Below, piece after piece: positions 1-7,035 of a DNA stretch of 23,427 nt; the stretch's first letter is position 1, and the number at the start of each line of letters is the position of its first letter. The notes beneath the pieces were generated by a model that searched no databases, was not told where the DNA came from, and saw only the letters and a list, made by a program, of their open reading frames with translations. Source of the stretch: JACDER01 sp036394915 (lineage in GTDB: Bacteria > Actinomycetota > Thermoleophilia > Gaiellales > Gaiellaceae); the NCBI GenBank assembly GCA_036394915.1, contig DASWEE010000143.1:1-23427 (forward strand), read 5' to 3'. The position numbers and the translations under genes were made by a program.

Positions 1-728
1 TCGACGCTGACGTTGCAGCCGACCGGGCACATCCCGCACACCGACGGCACGGCCTGCAGCTCCCACGGACGGATGAGGAAGCGGCTCTGCGTCGGCAGCA
101 GCGCTCCGACCGGGCAAAGCTCGGTCACGTTCCCCGTGAACGCGCCGGTGTAGGGCTCGTCTTCGAACGTGGTGATCAGCGTCTGGGAGCCGCGGTTCTC
201 GGCCACGAGCTGGCCGTCCGCGGACACCCCCTCCGAGAAGCGCGTGCAGCGGTAGCAGAGAATGCAGCGCTCGCGGTCGAGCGAGATCGTCGGCGAGATC
301 GGGATCGGCTTCTCGAACGTGCGCTTCGGGAACTGCATCCGCGACGAGCCCGGGCCGTAGCGGAAGGTCAGATCCTGAAGCGGGCACTCCCCGCCCTTGT
401 CGCAGACCGGGCAGTCGAGCGGGTGGTTGACGAGGATGAACTCGAGCACCGAGTGCTGCGCCTCGGCTGCCTTCTGCGAGGACTGCGCCGTCCTCACGAC
501 CATCCCGTCCTGGGCGGTGAGCGTGCAGGCGGCCATCGGCTTCGGCATCCCCTCCACCTCACACAGGCACATCCGGCAGGCGCCGACGGGCGCGCCGAGG
601 CGCGGCTCGTAGCAGAAGATCGGGATCTCGACGCCGGCCTCGAGCGCTGCCTCGACGATCCCGAGGCCCGGGGGGACCTGGACCTCGCGCCCGTCGATCG
701 TCACGGTGACGAGCTCGGGCGCGCTCAA
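1..728 (-). CDS. nuoG: NADH-quinone oxidoreductase subunit G (NuoG), N-terminal part, cut by window edge
   Basis: Peripheral-arm subunit of respiratory complex I that carries several Fe-S clusters in the electron path from NADH to quinone. The 242 residues visible show a ferredoxin-like 2Fe-2S site (C39, C51, C54, C68), a His-ligated 4Fe-4S motif (H102, C106, C109, C115), a second 4Fe-4S motif (C155, C158, C161, with C205) and the start of a further CxxCxxxC motif (C231, C234, C238). That last motif opens the molybdopterin-like domain, which lies outside the window. The start is taken as TTG at 728-726, giving a protein that begins MSAPELVTVTIDG. An in-frame TGA lies two codons upstream, and an in-frame GTG seven codons downstream is the alternative. 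It is the last visible gene of the nuo operon and is separated from nuoF by 160 nt of repeat-rich DNA, unlike every other junction. Identity is sure; the start is moderately sure. Confidence 0.93.
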   Translation of the reverse strand, partial: MSAPELVTVTIDGREVQVPPGLGIVEAALEAGVEIPIFCYEPRLGAPVGACRMCLCEVEGMPKPMAACTLTAQDGMVVRTAQSSQKAAEAQHSVLEFILVNHPLDCPVCDKGGECPLQDLTFRYGPGSSRMQFPKRTFEKPIPISPTISLDRERCILCYRCTRFSEGVSADGQLVAENRGSQTLITTFEDEPYTGAFTGNVTELCPVGALLPTQSRFLIRPWELQAVPSVCGMCPVGCNVSV

Positions 729-798
729 CCCTCAACCACCCTCAAGGGGGTCTGACCCCAAATATGCAGGCAACTTGAGTCTGTCCGGCTCAACCCTC
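723..798. repeat. Repeat cluster: 11-bp direct repeats flanking a GGGGTC-T-GACCCC palindrome
   Basis: The 11-mer GCTCAACCCTC occurs at 723-733 and again at 788-798, with 54 bp between. Inside lies the perfect 6-1-6 palindrome GGGGTC-T-GACCCC (747-759), bracketed by CTCAAG (741-746) and CTTGAG (774-779). TTGAGGGT units are also repeated next to the nuoG start on the minus strand. The first 11-mer copy contains the nuoG TTG start itself. This looks like a small REP-type or non-autonomous element with a duplicated target, which is inference. No transposase is present. Confidence 0.6.
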
Positions 799-848
799 GA
801 GTGGTCGCCGCGCGCTCCGGCGGATTTGCAGGGACGTTCGAACTCCGT

Positions 849-870
849 TGCCTGGCACGTGCCTGGCACC
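849..870. repeat. Tandem TGCCTGGCAC repeat containing palindrome GTGCC-T-GGCAC
   Basis: Two 11-bp units stand head to tail (849-859 and 860-870). The copy at 859-869 is the perfect 5-1-5 palindrome GTGCC-T-GGCAC. It lies 20 nt after the nuoF stop inside the nuoF-nuoG gap, and together with the palindrome at 747-759 it resembles a REP-like composite element. The rest of the gap (729-888) shows no coding potential that I could support. Confidence 0.55.
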
Positions 871-888
871 AAGTATTCAGTGCTCTAT

Positions 889-2205
889 TCACGACGGCGC
901 CTCTGCCGTCGCGTGATGGCGATGCTGCTCGACCGGCGCGAAGGTTCCCTCCAGCGACGACTCGCCGCCGTATGGGCACCCGCGCTCGTCGATGTGGCGC
1001 TGGAACTCGTCGCGGAAGCTCTTCACGTACTCGACGACCGGCCCCGCGGCGAAGTCGCCGAGCGCGCACAGGCACTTGCCCAGGATCCGGTCGCAGACCG
1101 AGAGCAGGAGGTCGAGCTCGGACTGCTCGGCGCGCCCTTCCTCGAGCTTCTCGAGCAGCTGCACCATCCAGCGCGTCCCTTCGCGACAGGGCGTGCACTT
1201 GCCGCACGACTCGTGCATGTAGAACTGGGTCGAGCGGAGCGCGAGCTGCACCATGCAGGCGCGGTCGTCGATCACGATCACCGCCGCGGCGCCGAGCTGC
1301 GATCCCGCCTCCGCGACCGAGTTGAAGTCGAGATTCGTGTCGAGCTGGTCCGGCGTCATCACCGTGGTCGACGAGCCGCCGGGGATGATCGCCTTCAGCT
1401 CCCGTCCCTCGGGGACGCCGCCTCCGATGTCGTAGATCAGCTCCCGCAGGGGCGTACCGAGCTCGAGCTCGTAGTTGCCGGGCCGCTCGACGTTTCCGGA
1501 CAGGGAGAAGACGACGGTTCCGGGCGAGGGCTCGGGCCCGATCTTCGCGTACCACTCGCCGCCGTGCTCGATGATGGGCGGGACGGTCGCCACGGTCTGG
1601 ACGTTGTTGATCAGCGTGGGCGAGCCGTACAGGCCGCTGACCGCGGGGAACGGCGGCCGGGGCCGCGGCTGGCCGCGATGTCCCTCCAGCGACTCGAGCA
1701 GGGCCGACTCCTCGCCGCAGATGTATGCCCCCGCACCGCGATGGAGCACGATGGTGACGTCTTCGAGCAGGCCCGCTTCGCGTGCCTGCTCTAGGGCTCT
1801 CCTCATTACCTCAAAGACATCGAGGTACTCACCCCTCAAGTAGATGAACACGTGCTGAGACTCGATCCCGTGGGCCGTGATCAGGCAGCCCTCGATCAGC
1901 CGGTGCGGGTTGCGGACCATGATCTCGCGGTCCTTGAACGTGCCCGGCTCGGACTCGTCGGCGTTGACGCACAGGTAGGTCGGCTTGCCCGTTCCCTTCG
2001 CGAGAAAGCTGGCCTTCCGGCCCATCGGAAAACCGGCGCCGCCGCGCCCGCGCAGGTTGGACGCGAGCAGCTCTTCGACGATCTTCGCGGGCTTCATCCG
2101 GCGCGCCTTGCGCAGCGCCTTGTAGCCGCCGATCGCCTCGTACTCGGACAGCTTCGTCAGGTCGCGCTCGTCCGTGTGCGCGAGTGCGATCTCCTCAATC
2201 CCCAC
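889..2205 (-). CDS. nuoF: NADH-quinone oxidoreductase subunit F (NuoF), NADH/FMN-binding
   Basis: Oxidises NADH at complex I. It binds NADH and FMN and passes electrons to its own 4Fe-4S cluster. The protein is 438 aa, normal for the family. The glycine-rich GRGGAGFP motif is at residues 53-60, followed by the ADESEPGTFKDRE FMN-site segment and the AYICGEESALL segment. The C-terminal cluster motif SCGKCTPC has C334, C337 and C340, with the fourth Cys in CLCALGD near residue 380. The start is GTG at 2205-2203, chosen because GGAGG lies a suitable distance upstream and because the longer ATG reading adds 32 residues unlike NuoF. The gene overlaps the end of nuoE by 11 nt, so it is likely translationally coupled. 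Its stop at 889-891 is followed by the unusual repeat-bearing gap before nuoG. Confidence 0.96.
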   Translation of the reverse strand: MGIEEIALAHTDERDLTKLSEYEAIGGYKALRKARRMKPAKIVEELLASNLRGRGGAGFPMGRKASFLAKGTGKPTYLCVNADESEPGTFKDREIMVRNPHRLIEGCLITAHGIESQHVFIYLRGEYLDVFEVMRRALEQAREAGLLEDVTIVLHRGAGAYICGEESALLESLEGHRGQPRPRPPFPAVSGLYGSPTLINNVQTVATVPPIIEHGGEWYAKIGPEPSPGTVVFSLSGNVERPGNYELELGTPLRELIYDIGGGVPEGRELKAIIPGGSSTTVMTPDQLDTNLDFNSVAEAGSQLGAAAVIVIDDRACMVQLALRSTQFYMHESCGKCTPCREGTRWMVQLLEKLEEGRAEQSELDLLLSVCDRILGKCLCALGDFAAGPVVEYVKSFRDEFQRHIDERGCPYGGESSLEGTFAPVEQHRHHATAEAPS

Positions 2206-2665
2206 CGCGCAGCTCCTCCACGATCGCAGGGACGTCCTCCGGACGGACGGGCTCGCGGTACCGCTCGTCCACCGCGACCACGACGGCTGTGCCGCACCCA
2301 CCTGCGCACTCGATCGCCCGCAACGTGAACTCGCCGTCCTCGGTCGTCTCGCCCGGCCGGATCCCGAGCTCGCGCTCGAACTCCTCCAGCACTTGCTGCG
2401 CGCCCAAGAGAGCGCAGGAGAGGTTCGTGCACACCTCGACCAGGTGCCGGCCGACGGGCTCGAGGTGGTACATGTCGTAGAACGACGCGACCGACTGCGC
2501 GTACGCGGGCGTGACGTCGAGTGCGTCGGCGACCTCGCGCAAGGCCTCCGGCGGAAGCCAGCCGTCGTGACGCTCCTGCGCGAGCCGGAGCGCGGGCATG
2601 ATCGCCGAATGCCGCTCGGGATAGCCGGCGGCGAGCGCCTGGATCTCCTCCTGCAGCGTGCTCAG
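2195..2665 (-). CDS. nuoE: NADH-quinone oxidoreductase subunit E (NuoE), 2Fe-2S thioredoxin-like; probable CTG start
   Basis: Complex I subunit with a thioredoxin-like fold that holds a 2Fe-2S cluster next to the FMN. The ligands are visible as CTNLSC (C79, C84) and CAGGC (C120, C124). Upstream is a helical domain with the conserved stretch PALRLAQERHDGWLPPEAL. Length is 156 aa, as expected. No ATG, GTG or TTG occurs at the right place. The first in-frame ATG (residue 23) would cut off the conserved N-terminal helix and has no ribosome site. CTG at 2665-2663 overlaps the nuoD stop as CTGA, follows GAGAGG by a suitable distance, and gives the usual NuoE N-terminus (MSTLQEEIQALAAGYP). A CTG start is therefore proposed. 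The gene overlaps nuoF at its 3' end. Confidence 0.92.
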   Translation of the reverse strand: MSTLQEEIQALAAGYPERHSAIMPALRLAQERHDGWLPPEALREVADALDVTPAYAQSVASFYDMYHLEPVGRHLVEVCTNLSCALLGAQQVLEEFERELGIRPGETTEDGEFTLRAIECAGGCGTAVVVAVDERYREPVRPEDVPAIVEELRGGD

Positions 2666-3933
2666 CGGTCGACCTCTCCCATCAGAGTGTCGAGCGAGCC
2701 GACGATCGCGATCAGGTCGGCCACGAGTGCGTCGGACATGCAGGTCGCGGTCGCCTCGAGCGCGACGAGCGAAGGGGCTCGGAACTTGACCCGCCACGGC
2801 TTCGGCCCGCCGGTCGAGACGACGTAGCAGCCGAGCTCGCCGCGGGCCGACTCGACCGCGACGTAGACCTCGCCCTCGGGCACGCGGTACCCCTCGGTGA
2901 CGATCTTGAAGTGGTGGATGAGCGACTCCATCGACGTGTGGAGCTCGTGCCTCGGCGGCAGCACCACGCGCCGGTCGTCGACGATCCACGGCTCGCCCAC
3001 CATCGGCTCGAGCCGGTCCAGGCACTGGTCGACGATCCGCGTCGACTCCCGCATCTCGTCCATGTGCACGCGGTAGCGGTCGTAGACGTCGCCGTTCCTG
3101 TAGACGGGGACGTCGAAGTCGACCTCAGAGTAGAAGAGATACGGCTCGTTCTTCCGCAGGTCCCAATCGACCCCGGAACCGCGCAGGACGGGGCCGGACT
3201 GCCCGAGCGCGATCGCGTCGGCGGCGGACAGAAGCCCCAGCCCCTTCGTCCGCTCGAGCCAGATCTGATTGCGGTCGACGACCGCCTCGTACTCGTCGAC
3301 AGCGCCGGGCATCCGCTCGACGAACGCGCGGCACTCGGGGAAGAACCCGCGCGGGATGTCCTCTGCCAGCCCGCCGGCCTGGAAGTAGCGCGTGTGCATC
3401 CGCGTCCCGCAGCAGAGCTCGAACAGGTCAAGGATCCTCTCGCGCTCGCGGAAGCAGTACCAGAACATCGAGATCGCCCCCAGCTCGAGCGCGGCCGTCG
3501 CCAGCCAGACGAGGTGCGAGTGGATGCGGTTCAGCTCGCACAGGAGCATCCGCATCCACGACGCCTTGGGCGGGACCTCGAGCTCGAGCAGCTTCTCGAT
3601 CGCGAGCACGAACACGAGCTCGTTGTTCTGGAAGGAGAGGTAGTCGATCCGCGCCGGATACGTGATCGCCTTCCACCACGTCTTCTGCTCCATGTTCTTC
3701 TCGAACCCGGTGTGGAGGTAGCCGATCACCGCCTCCAGTCCGACCACCTTCTCGCCGTCCAGGTCGACGATCAGGCGCAGGACGCCGTGGGTGGACGGGT
3801 GGTTCGGCCCGAAGTTGACCTGGAGGATGTCTTCGTGCTCCTTCAGCTCGGGCGCGACTTGGAGCACGGTGGGGATCGGGGACGGCACGCGCGTCCCCTC
3901 GTAGATCCGCGGCCAAGCGGTCGCAGCGACCAT
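2662..3933 (-). CDS. nuoD: NADH-quinone oxidoreductase subunit D (NuoD)
   Basis: The 49-kDa-type subunit of complex I, related to the large subunit of NiFe hydrogenases; with NuoB it forms the quinone-reduction chamber. The 423 aa include the quinone-site loop FGPNHPSTHG (about residues 40-50), GYLHTGFEKNMEQKTW, PARIDYLS, and the helix WMRMLLCELNRIHSHLVWL. The C-terminal PKPWRVKFRAPS segment is also typical. The NiFe hydrogenase metal ligands are absent, as expected in complex I. The start is ATG at 3933, four nt after GGAGG. A GTG one codon earlier (3936) is possible but too close to that site. The gene overlaps the nuoC stop by 1 nt (TGATG) and its own stop overlaps the nuoE start. Confidence 0.96.
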   Translation of the reverse strand: MVAATAWPRIYEGTRVPSPIPTVLQVAPELKEHEDILQVNFGPNHPSTHGVLRLIVDLDGEKVVGLEAVIGYLHTGFEKNMEQKTWWKAITYPARIDYLSFQNNELVFVLAIEKLLELEVPPKASWMRMLLCELNRIHSHLVWLATAALELGAISMFWYCFRERERILDLFELCCGTRMHTRYFQAGGLAEDIPRGFFPECRAFVERMPGAVDEYEAVVDRNQIWLERTKGLGLLSAADAIALGQSGPVLRGSGVDWDLRKNEPYLFYSEVDFDVPVYRNGDVYDRYRVHMDEMRESTRIVDQCLDRLEPMVGEPWIVDDRRVVLPPRHELHTSMESLIHHFKIVTEGYRVPEGEVYVAVESARGELGCYVVSTGGPKPWRVKFRAPSLVALEATATCMSDALVADLIAIVGSLDTLMGEVDR

Positions 3934-4481
3934 CACTCCTCCCCTGAGAAGCGGACGGGCTCGCCGCCGATCGGGTAGTCCTTGCGGAGAGGGTGGCCCT
4001 CCCAGTCGTCGTCCATGATGATCCGGCGCAGGTTGGGATGGCCGTCGAAGCGGATGCCCATCAGGTCGAAGGCCTCGCGCTCGTGCCAGTCGGCGGTCGG
4101 CCAGACCGGGATCACGCTCTCGACCGACTCCCCGTCTTCGAGCCAGACCTGAACGCGGACGCGCCTACCGCGCGGAATCTCCAGCAGGTGGTAGTTGACG
4201 CAGAAGCGCGCGCGCTTGGGCTCGGGCAACCGGGCGAGGCCCCAGGAGCCGGGCGAGTTGATGTCCCGGCCCCCTGCTGTGCCCTTGTAGCCCGCGACCT
4301 GCTCCTTCGTCTGCGGCCAGCCGAGGTAGTCCGTCGGCGTGAGATCGGAGAGGAAGTTGAAGCACTCCTCGTCGCGCAGGTGGAAGCACGCTTCGCGCAA
4401 GCGGGCAGGATCGACTACCAGCGTCGTCTCGCCGTAGGCCTCGTGCGTTTCCACCAGTCCAGGTACTCCCTCAAAGGTCAA
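3933..4481 (-). CDS. nuoC: NADH-quinone oxidoreductase subunit C (NuoC)
   Basis: The 30-kDa-type subunit of the complex I peripheral arm; it has structural roles and no cofactor. The family signature is visible as WHEREAFDLMGIRFDGHP, followed by LRRIIMDDDWEGHPLRKDYP. Length is 182 aa. Between the DYLGWP segment and the NYHLLEIP strand lies a longer loop of about 35 residues, rich in G, K and R. Shorter NuoC proteins lack it; it reads in frame and carries no stop. The start is TTG at 4481-4479, overlapping the nuoB stop as TTGA with GGAG seven nt upstream. GTG at 4454, nine codons in, is the alternative. This is a separate gene, not fused to nuoD as in E. coli. Confidence 0.93.
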   Translation of the reverse strand: MTFEGVPGLVETHEAYGETTLVVDPARLREACFHLRDEECFNFLSDLTPTDYLGWPQTKEQVAGYKGTAGGRDINSPGSWGLARLPEPKRARFCVNYHLLEIPRGRRVRVQVWLEDGESVESVIPVWPTADWHEREAFDLMGIRFDGHPNLRRIIMDDDWEGHPLRKDYPIGGEPVRFSGEE

Positions 4482-5053
4482 CTCGCCACTCCGCGGATCT
4501 CGTAGGCCGGCGGGACGCCTCCCTTGATCTTCTCCTGCAACCGGACGATGCCCTCCATCAAGGCTTCGGGCCGGGGTGGGCAACCTGGAACGTGGATGTC
4601 GACCGCGACGATCTTGTCCACTCCCTGGAGAACGGTGTAGTTGTTGAACATCCCGCCGGAGCTGGCGCAGGCGCCCATCGCGATCACCCACTTCGGCTCG
4701 AGCATCTGGTCGTAGATCTGGCGGAGCGGAGCGGCCATCTTGTGGGCGACCCGGCCGGAGACGATCAGCAGGTCGGCCTGGCGCGGGGACGAGCGGAAGA
4801 CCTCGGCGCCGAAGCGCGCGATGTCGTAGCGCGCCGAGACGATCGACATCATCTCGATCGCGCAGCAGGCGAGACCGAAGGTGTCGGGCCAGATCGAGCT
4901 GCTCTGCGCCCACGCGATCGCCTTGTCGACGGTCGTCATCATCAGCCGGTTCTCCAGGTCCCCGAGCTCGGTCTCGAACGTGCCCGCGCCCTTGCCCTTC
5001 CAGAGCACGCGCTCGCTCTTCAGCCCGTAGTCGGCGAGGCGCTTCCGGTTCAC
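4478..5053 (-). CDS. nuoB: NADH-quinone oxidoreductase subunit B (NuoB), cluster N2
   Basis: Holds cluster N2, the last Fe-S centre of complex I and the direct electron donor to quinone. The 191-aa protein shows the adjacent-Cys motif GLACCAIEMM (C63, C64), GACASSGGMF (C129) and VPGCPPRPEA (C158), which are the four ligands of the 4Fe-4S cluster. The start is GTG at 5053-5051, overlapping the nuoA TGA stop as GTGA. Upstream in-frame extension would only run antisense or out of frame through nuoA. The extended N-terminus (about 45 residues before the core) is common in actinobacterial proteins. It is tightly coupled to nuoA upstream and nuoC downstream. Confidence 0.96.
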   Translation of the reverse strand: MNRKRLADYGLKSERVLWKGKGAGTFETELGDLENRLMMTTVDKAIAWAQSSSIWPDTFGLACCAIEMMSIVSARYDIARFGAEVFRSSPRQADLLIVSGRVAHKMAAPLRQIYDQMLEPKWVIAMGACASSGGMFNNYTVLQGVDKIVAVDIHVPGCPPRPEALMEGIVRLQEKIKGGVPPAYEIRGVAS

Positions 5054-5412
5054 CGCCACTCCAGCGCTCCCTTCCGCCAGACGTACACGTACGCGACGGC
5101 GAGGATGAGGATGAAGAACGCGAGCTCCGTGAATCCGAACCAGGCGAGCTTGTGGAGGATGACGGCGAGCGGGTACAGGAACACGATCTCGATGTCGAAG
5201 ACGATGAACAGCATCGCCGTCAGGTAGAAGCTGATCGTGAAGCGCTGAGCCGGGAGCGGGCCGGTCGAAACTCCGGACTCGAACGGAATGGTGCGGGCCC
5301 TCGTCCGCCGGCTGGGGCGCGTGGAGATCATGAACGAGAGCACGACCAGCGTGGTCGGAATGGCGAGGGCAAACAACCCGTAGATCAGGAAGGGGAGCCA
5401 CCTGTCGAGCAT
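5050..5412 (-). CDS. nuoA: NADH-quinone oxidoreductase subunit A (NuoA), membrane subunit
   Basis: Small membrane subunit at the junction of the complex I arms. The 120-aa protein has three hydrophobic segments, roughly residues 7-29, 63-85 and 92-113. Between the first two is the family loop with PFESG, and FDIEIVFLYP precedes the third. The start is ATG at 5412-5410, with GGAGG 11 nt upstream. A GTG four codons earlier (5424) overlaps that GGAGG and is less likely. It is the first gene of the nuo operon and diverges from the Fe-S carrier gene. A possible minus-strand -10 hexamer TAACGT lies within the 164-nt divergent region, but I see no good -35 box for it. Confidence 0.95.
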   Translation of the reverse strand: MLDRWLPFLIYGLFALAIPTTLVVLSFMISTRPSRRTRARTIPFESGVSTGPLPAQRFTISFYLTAMLFIVFDIEIVFLYPLAVILHKLAWFGFTELAFFILILAVAYVYVWRKGALEWR

Positions 5413-5534
5413 CGCCCCGAGCACCTCCAGCCTCGCCGTCGCCGCCGGAGCCGGGACGTTAGCACGAGCGGCACGAATCGGCCGGGAAACGGCTCAACGA
5501 TGCTGGCAGCGGCTGTTACAAAGTCGGCCCTCGG

Positions 5535-5553
5535 GGGCGCCCAGTTGGCGCCC
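5535..5553. promoter_or_regulatory. Inverted repeat GGGCGCC-N5-GGCGCCC upstream of the Fe-S carrier gene, candidate operator
   Basis: This is a perfect 7-5-7 inverted repeat at -42 to -24 from the A of the ATG at 5577. If transcription starts there, it would cover the -35 region. It lies in the 164-nt divergent gap between nuoA and the Fe-S carrier, so it could affect either side. No regulator is identified, and a chance GC-rich palindrome is possible. Confidence 0.4.
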
Positions 5554-5564
5554 GGACAGGTTGC

Positions 5565-5570
5565 TACACT
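5565..5570 (+). promoter_or_regulatory. -10 element TACACT, leaderless start of Fe-S carrier gene
   Basis: TACACT ends 6 nt before the ATG at 5577, so transcription would begin at or next to the start codon. There is no Shine-Dalgarno sequence before this ATG. TTGGCG (5545-5550) is upstream, but a 14-nt spacing makes it a poor -35. Confidence 0.6.
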
Positions 5571-5576
5571 GGCCGC

Positions 5577-5981
5577 ATGGAGATTGCCGAGCGCCCGGCG
5601 ACGCTGATCTCGCTCACCGAGTCGGCGGCCGACAAGATCAAGGCTCTGATGGCCGAGGAGGACGAGGTCGCGGTTCTGCGTGTGGCCGTCCAGGGCGGCG
5701 GCTGCTCGGGCTTCGAATACGCGCTCGGGTTCGACCGCGGCCCGCAGGACGGAGACGAGGAGTTCATGCTCCACGGAGTTACCGTCGTCGTCGACCCGTA
5801 CAGCGCGCCCTATCTGCAGGGCGCGACGATCGACTTCCTGAACGGGTTGGAGGAGTCCGGCTTCAAGATCGACAACCCGAACGTCTCGGCATCGTGCGGT
5901 TGCGGGCATTCCTTCCAGGTCGAGGAAGGTGCCGCGCCCGAGGACACCGCCGGCGGCTGCGGCTCCGGCTGCGCTCACTAG
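5577..5981 (+). CDS. erpA: A-type iron-sulfur cluster carrier (HesB/IscA/ErpA family)
   Basis: Delivers assembled Fe-S clusters to target proteins in the cytoplasm. The 134-aa protein carries the three conserved cysteines of the family: C43 in GGGCSGFEY, and C107 and C109 in SCGCGHSFQV. The C-terminal tail, rich in Gly and Cys (GGCGSGCAH), is longer than in many family members and adds two more cysteines. Family assignment is certain. ErpA is preferred over IscA because the gene stands alone, with no iscS or iscU nearby, as in other actinobacteria. It diverges from the nuo operon, whose products need many Fe-S clusters, a plausible functional link. The start is the ATG six nt after TACACT. 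The next gene begins 43 nt downstream with its own -10-like element. Confidence 0.93.
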   Translation: MEIAERPATLISLTESAADKIKALMAEEDEVAVLRVAVQGGGCSGFEYALGFDRGPQDGDEEFMLHGVTVVVDPYSAPYLQGATIDFLNGLEESGFKIDNPNVSASCGCGHSFQVEEGAAPEDTAGGCGSGCAH

Positions 5982-6011
5982 CACGCAGCCTGCGGCCGCG
6001 CGCTAGGAAAT

Positions 6012-6017
6012 TAGGAT
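6012..6017 (+). promoter_or_regulatory. -10 element TAGGAT, leaderless start of the NADP reductase gene
   Basis: TAGGAT is followed by exactly 7 nt and then the GTG start at 6025. The AGGA inside it could be read as a weak ribosome site, but its position matches the -10 pattern repeated elsewhere in the window. Confidence 0.55.
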
Positions 6018-6024
6018 CTCGTTC

Positions 6025-7035
6025 GTGAGCGCGGACGACTTCGTCGACATCACGATTCTCGGCGCCGGCCCGAGCGGGCTGGCTGCCGCCTATTACGCCG
6101 GGCATCGCGACGCCTCGGTGCGCATCATCGAGAGCCTCGAGCAGCTCGGCGGCCAGGTCGCGGCCGTCTACCCCGAGAAGCACGTCTACGACGTCGCCGG
6201 GCATCCCAAGATCCTCGGGCAGGCGCTCGTCGATCTCTGCGCCGAGCAGGGGCTCCAGTACGGAGCCGACGTGCGCCTCGGCGAGGAGGTGCAGACGCTC
6301 GAGCGCGTGAACCAGAACGGGGAGGAGCTGCTCGCCGTCGGCACCGACAAGGGCGGGCCCTATCTGTCCCGAGCGATGATCATCACCGCCGGGCACGGCG
6401 CTTTCGAGCCGCGCAAGCTCGGGATCGAGGGCATCGACGAGTGGGAGGGCCGCGGGCTCCATTACTTCGTGCGCGAGAAGGAGGTCTTCCGCGATCGCCG
6501 CTGCGTGATCGTCGGGGGCGGCGACTCCGCGCTCGACTGGACGCTCGGCCTGCAGGACACGGCGGCGCACCCGATCGCGATCGTCCACCGCCGTGACCGC
6601 TTCCGCGCGCTCGAGGCGTCCGTCAACGAGGCGAAGGCGCTCGAGGAGGCGGGCCGCGTGCGCATCTTCACGCCCTGCGAGGTGCGTGAGATCCACGGGG
6701 ACGGGCAGATCCAGGCGGTCAGCATCGAGAACACGGACTCGAACGAGGTCGAGCAGGTCGACTGCGACGCGCTGATCACGCTGCTCGGTTTCCACTCCCA
6801 CCTCGGTGCGATCGCCGAGTGGGGGCTCGAGCTCGAGGGCAAGCGCCAGATCCTGATCGACCCGATGACCTGCGAGACGAACCTTCCCCGCGTGTACGCG
6901 GCCGGCGACGTCGCGGGCTATCCCGGCAAGATCACGCTGATCACGATCGGGATGGGCGAGGCTGCGGTGGCGGCGAACAATGCCGTCGCGCAGATTCGCG
7001 GTGAGAAGGTTCAGCCGAAGTACTCGACGGATTGA
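6025..7035 (+). CDS. Ferredoxin/flavodoxin-NADP(+) reductase, thioredoxin-reductase-like type
   Basis: FAD enzyme that moves electrons between NADPH and ferredoxin or flavodoxin. The 336-aa protein has two nucleotide-binding domains: GAGPSG at residues 13-18 for FAD, and VGGGDSALDW starting at residue 163 for NADP. The C-terminal YAAGDVAGYPGKITLITIGMGE segment is typical of the YumC-like group. The CxxC redox pair that thioredoxin reductase carries just before the NADP motif is absent; the sequence there reads YFVREKEVFRDRRC. This argues against a thioredoxin reductase. The start is GTG at 6025, seven nt after TAGGAT. Its stop overlaps the DUF4037 start as TTGA. The physiological partner is not shown by the sequence. 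Confidence 0.9.
   Translation: MSADDFVDITILGAGPSGLAAAYYAGHRDASVRIIESLEQLGGQVAAVYPEKHVYDVAGHPKILGQALVDLCAEQGLQYGADVRLGEEVQTLERVNQNGEELLAVGTDKGGPYLSRAMIITAGHGAFEPRKLGIEGIDEWEGRGLHYFVREKEVFRDRRCVIVGGGDSALDWTLGLQDTAAHPIAIVHRRDRFRALEASVNEAKALEEAGRVRIFTPCEVREIHGDGQIQAVSIENTDSNEVEQVDCDALITLLGFHSHLGAIAEWGLELEGKRQILIDPMTCETNLPRVYAAGDVAGYPGKITLITIGMGEAAVAANNAVAQIRGEKVQPKYSTD

Noticed and set aside
706..1794. Plus-strand open frame across the nuoF-nuoG gap and nuoF
   Set aside because: It is antisense to a certain nuoF and has no recognisable domain or start signal.
5535..5570. Classical -35 TTGGCG paired with TACACT before the Fe-S carrier gene
   Set aside because: The spacer is only 14 nt, too short for a normal promoter; TTGGCG is part of the GC palindrome.
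6025..7035. Thioredoxin reductase
   Set aside because: The CxxC redox motif is missing; the overall motifs fit the TrxR-like ferredoxin-NADP reductases.
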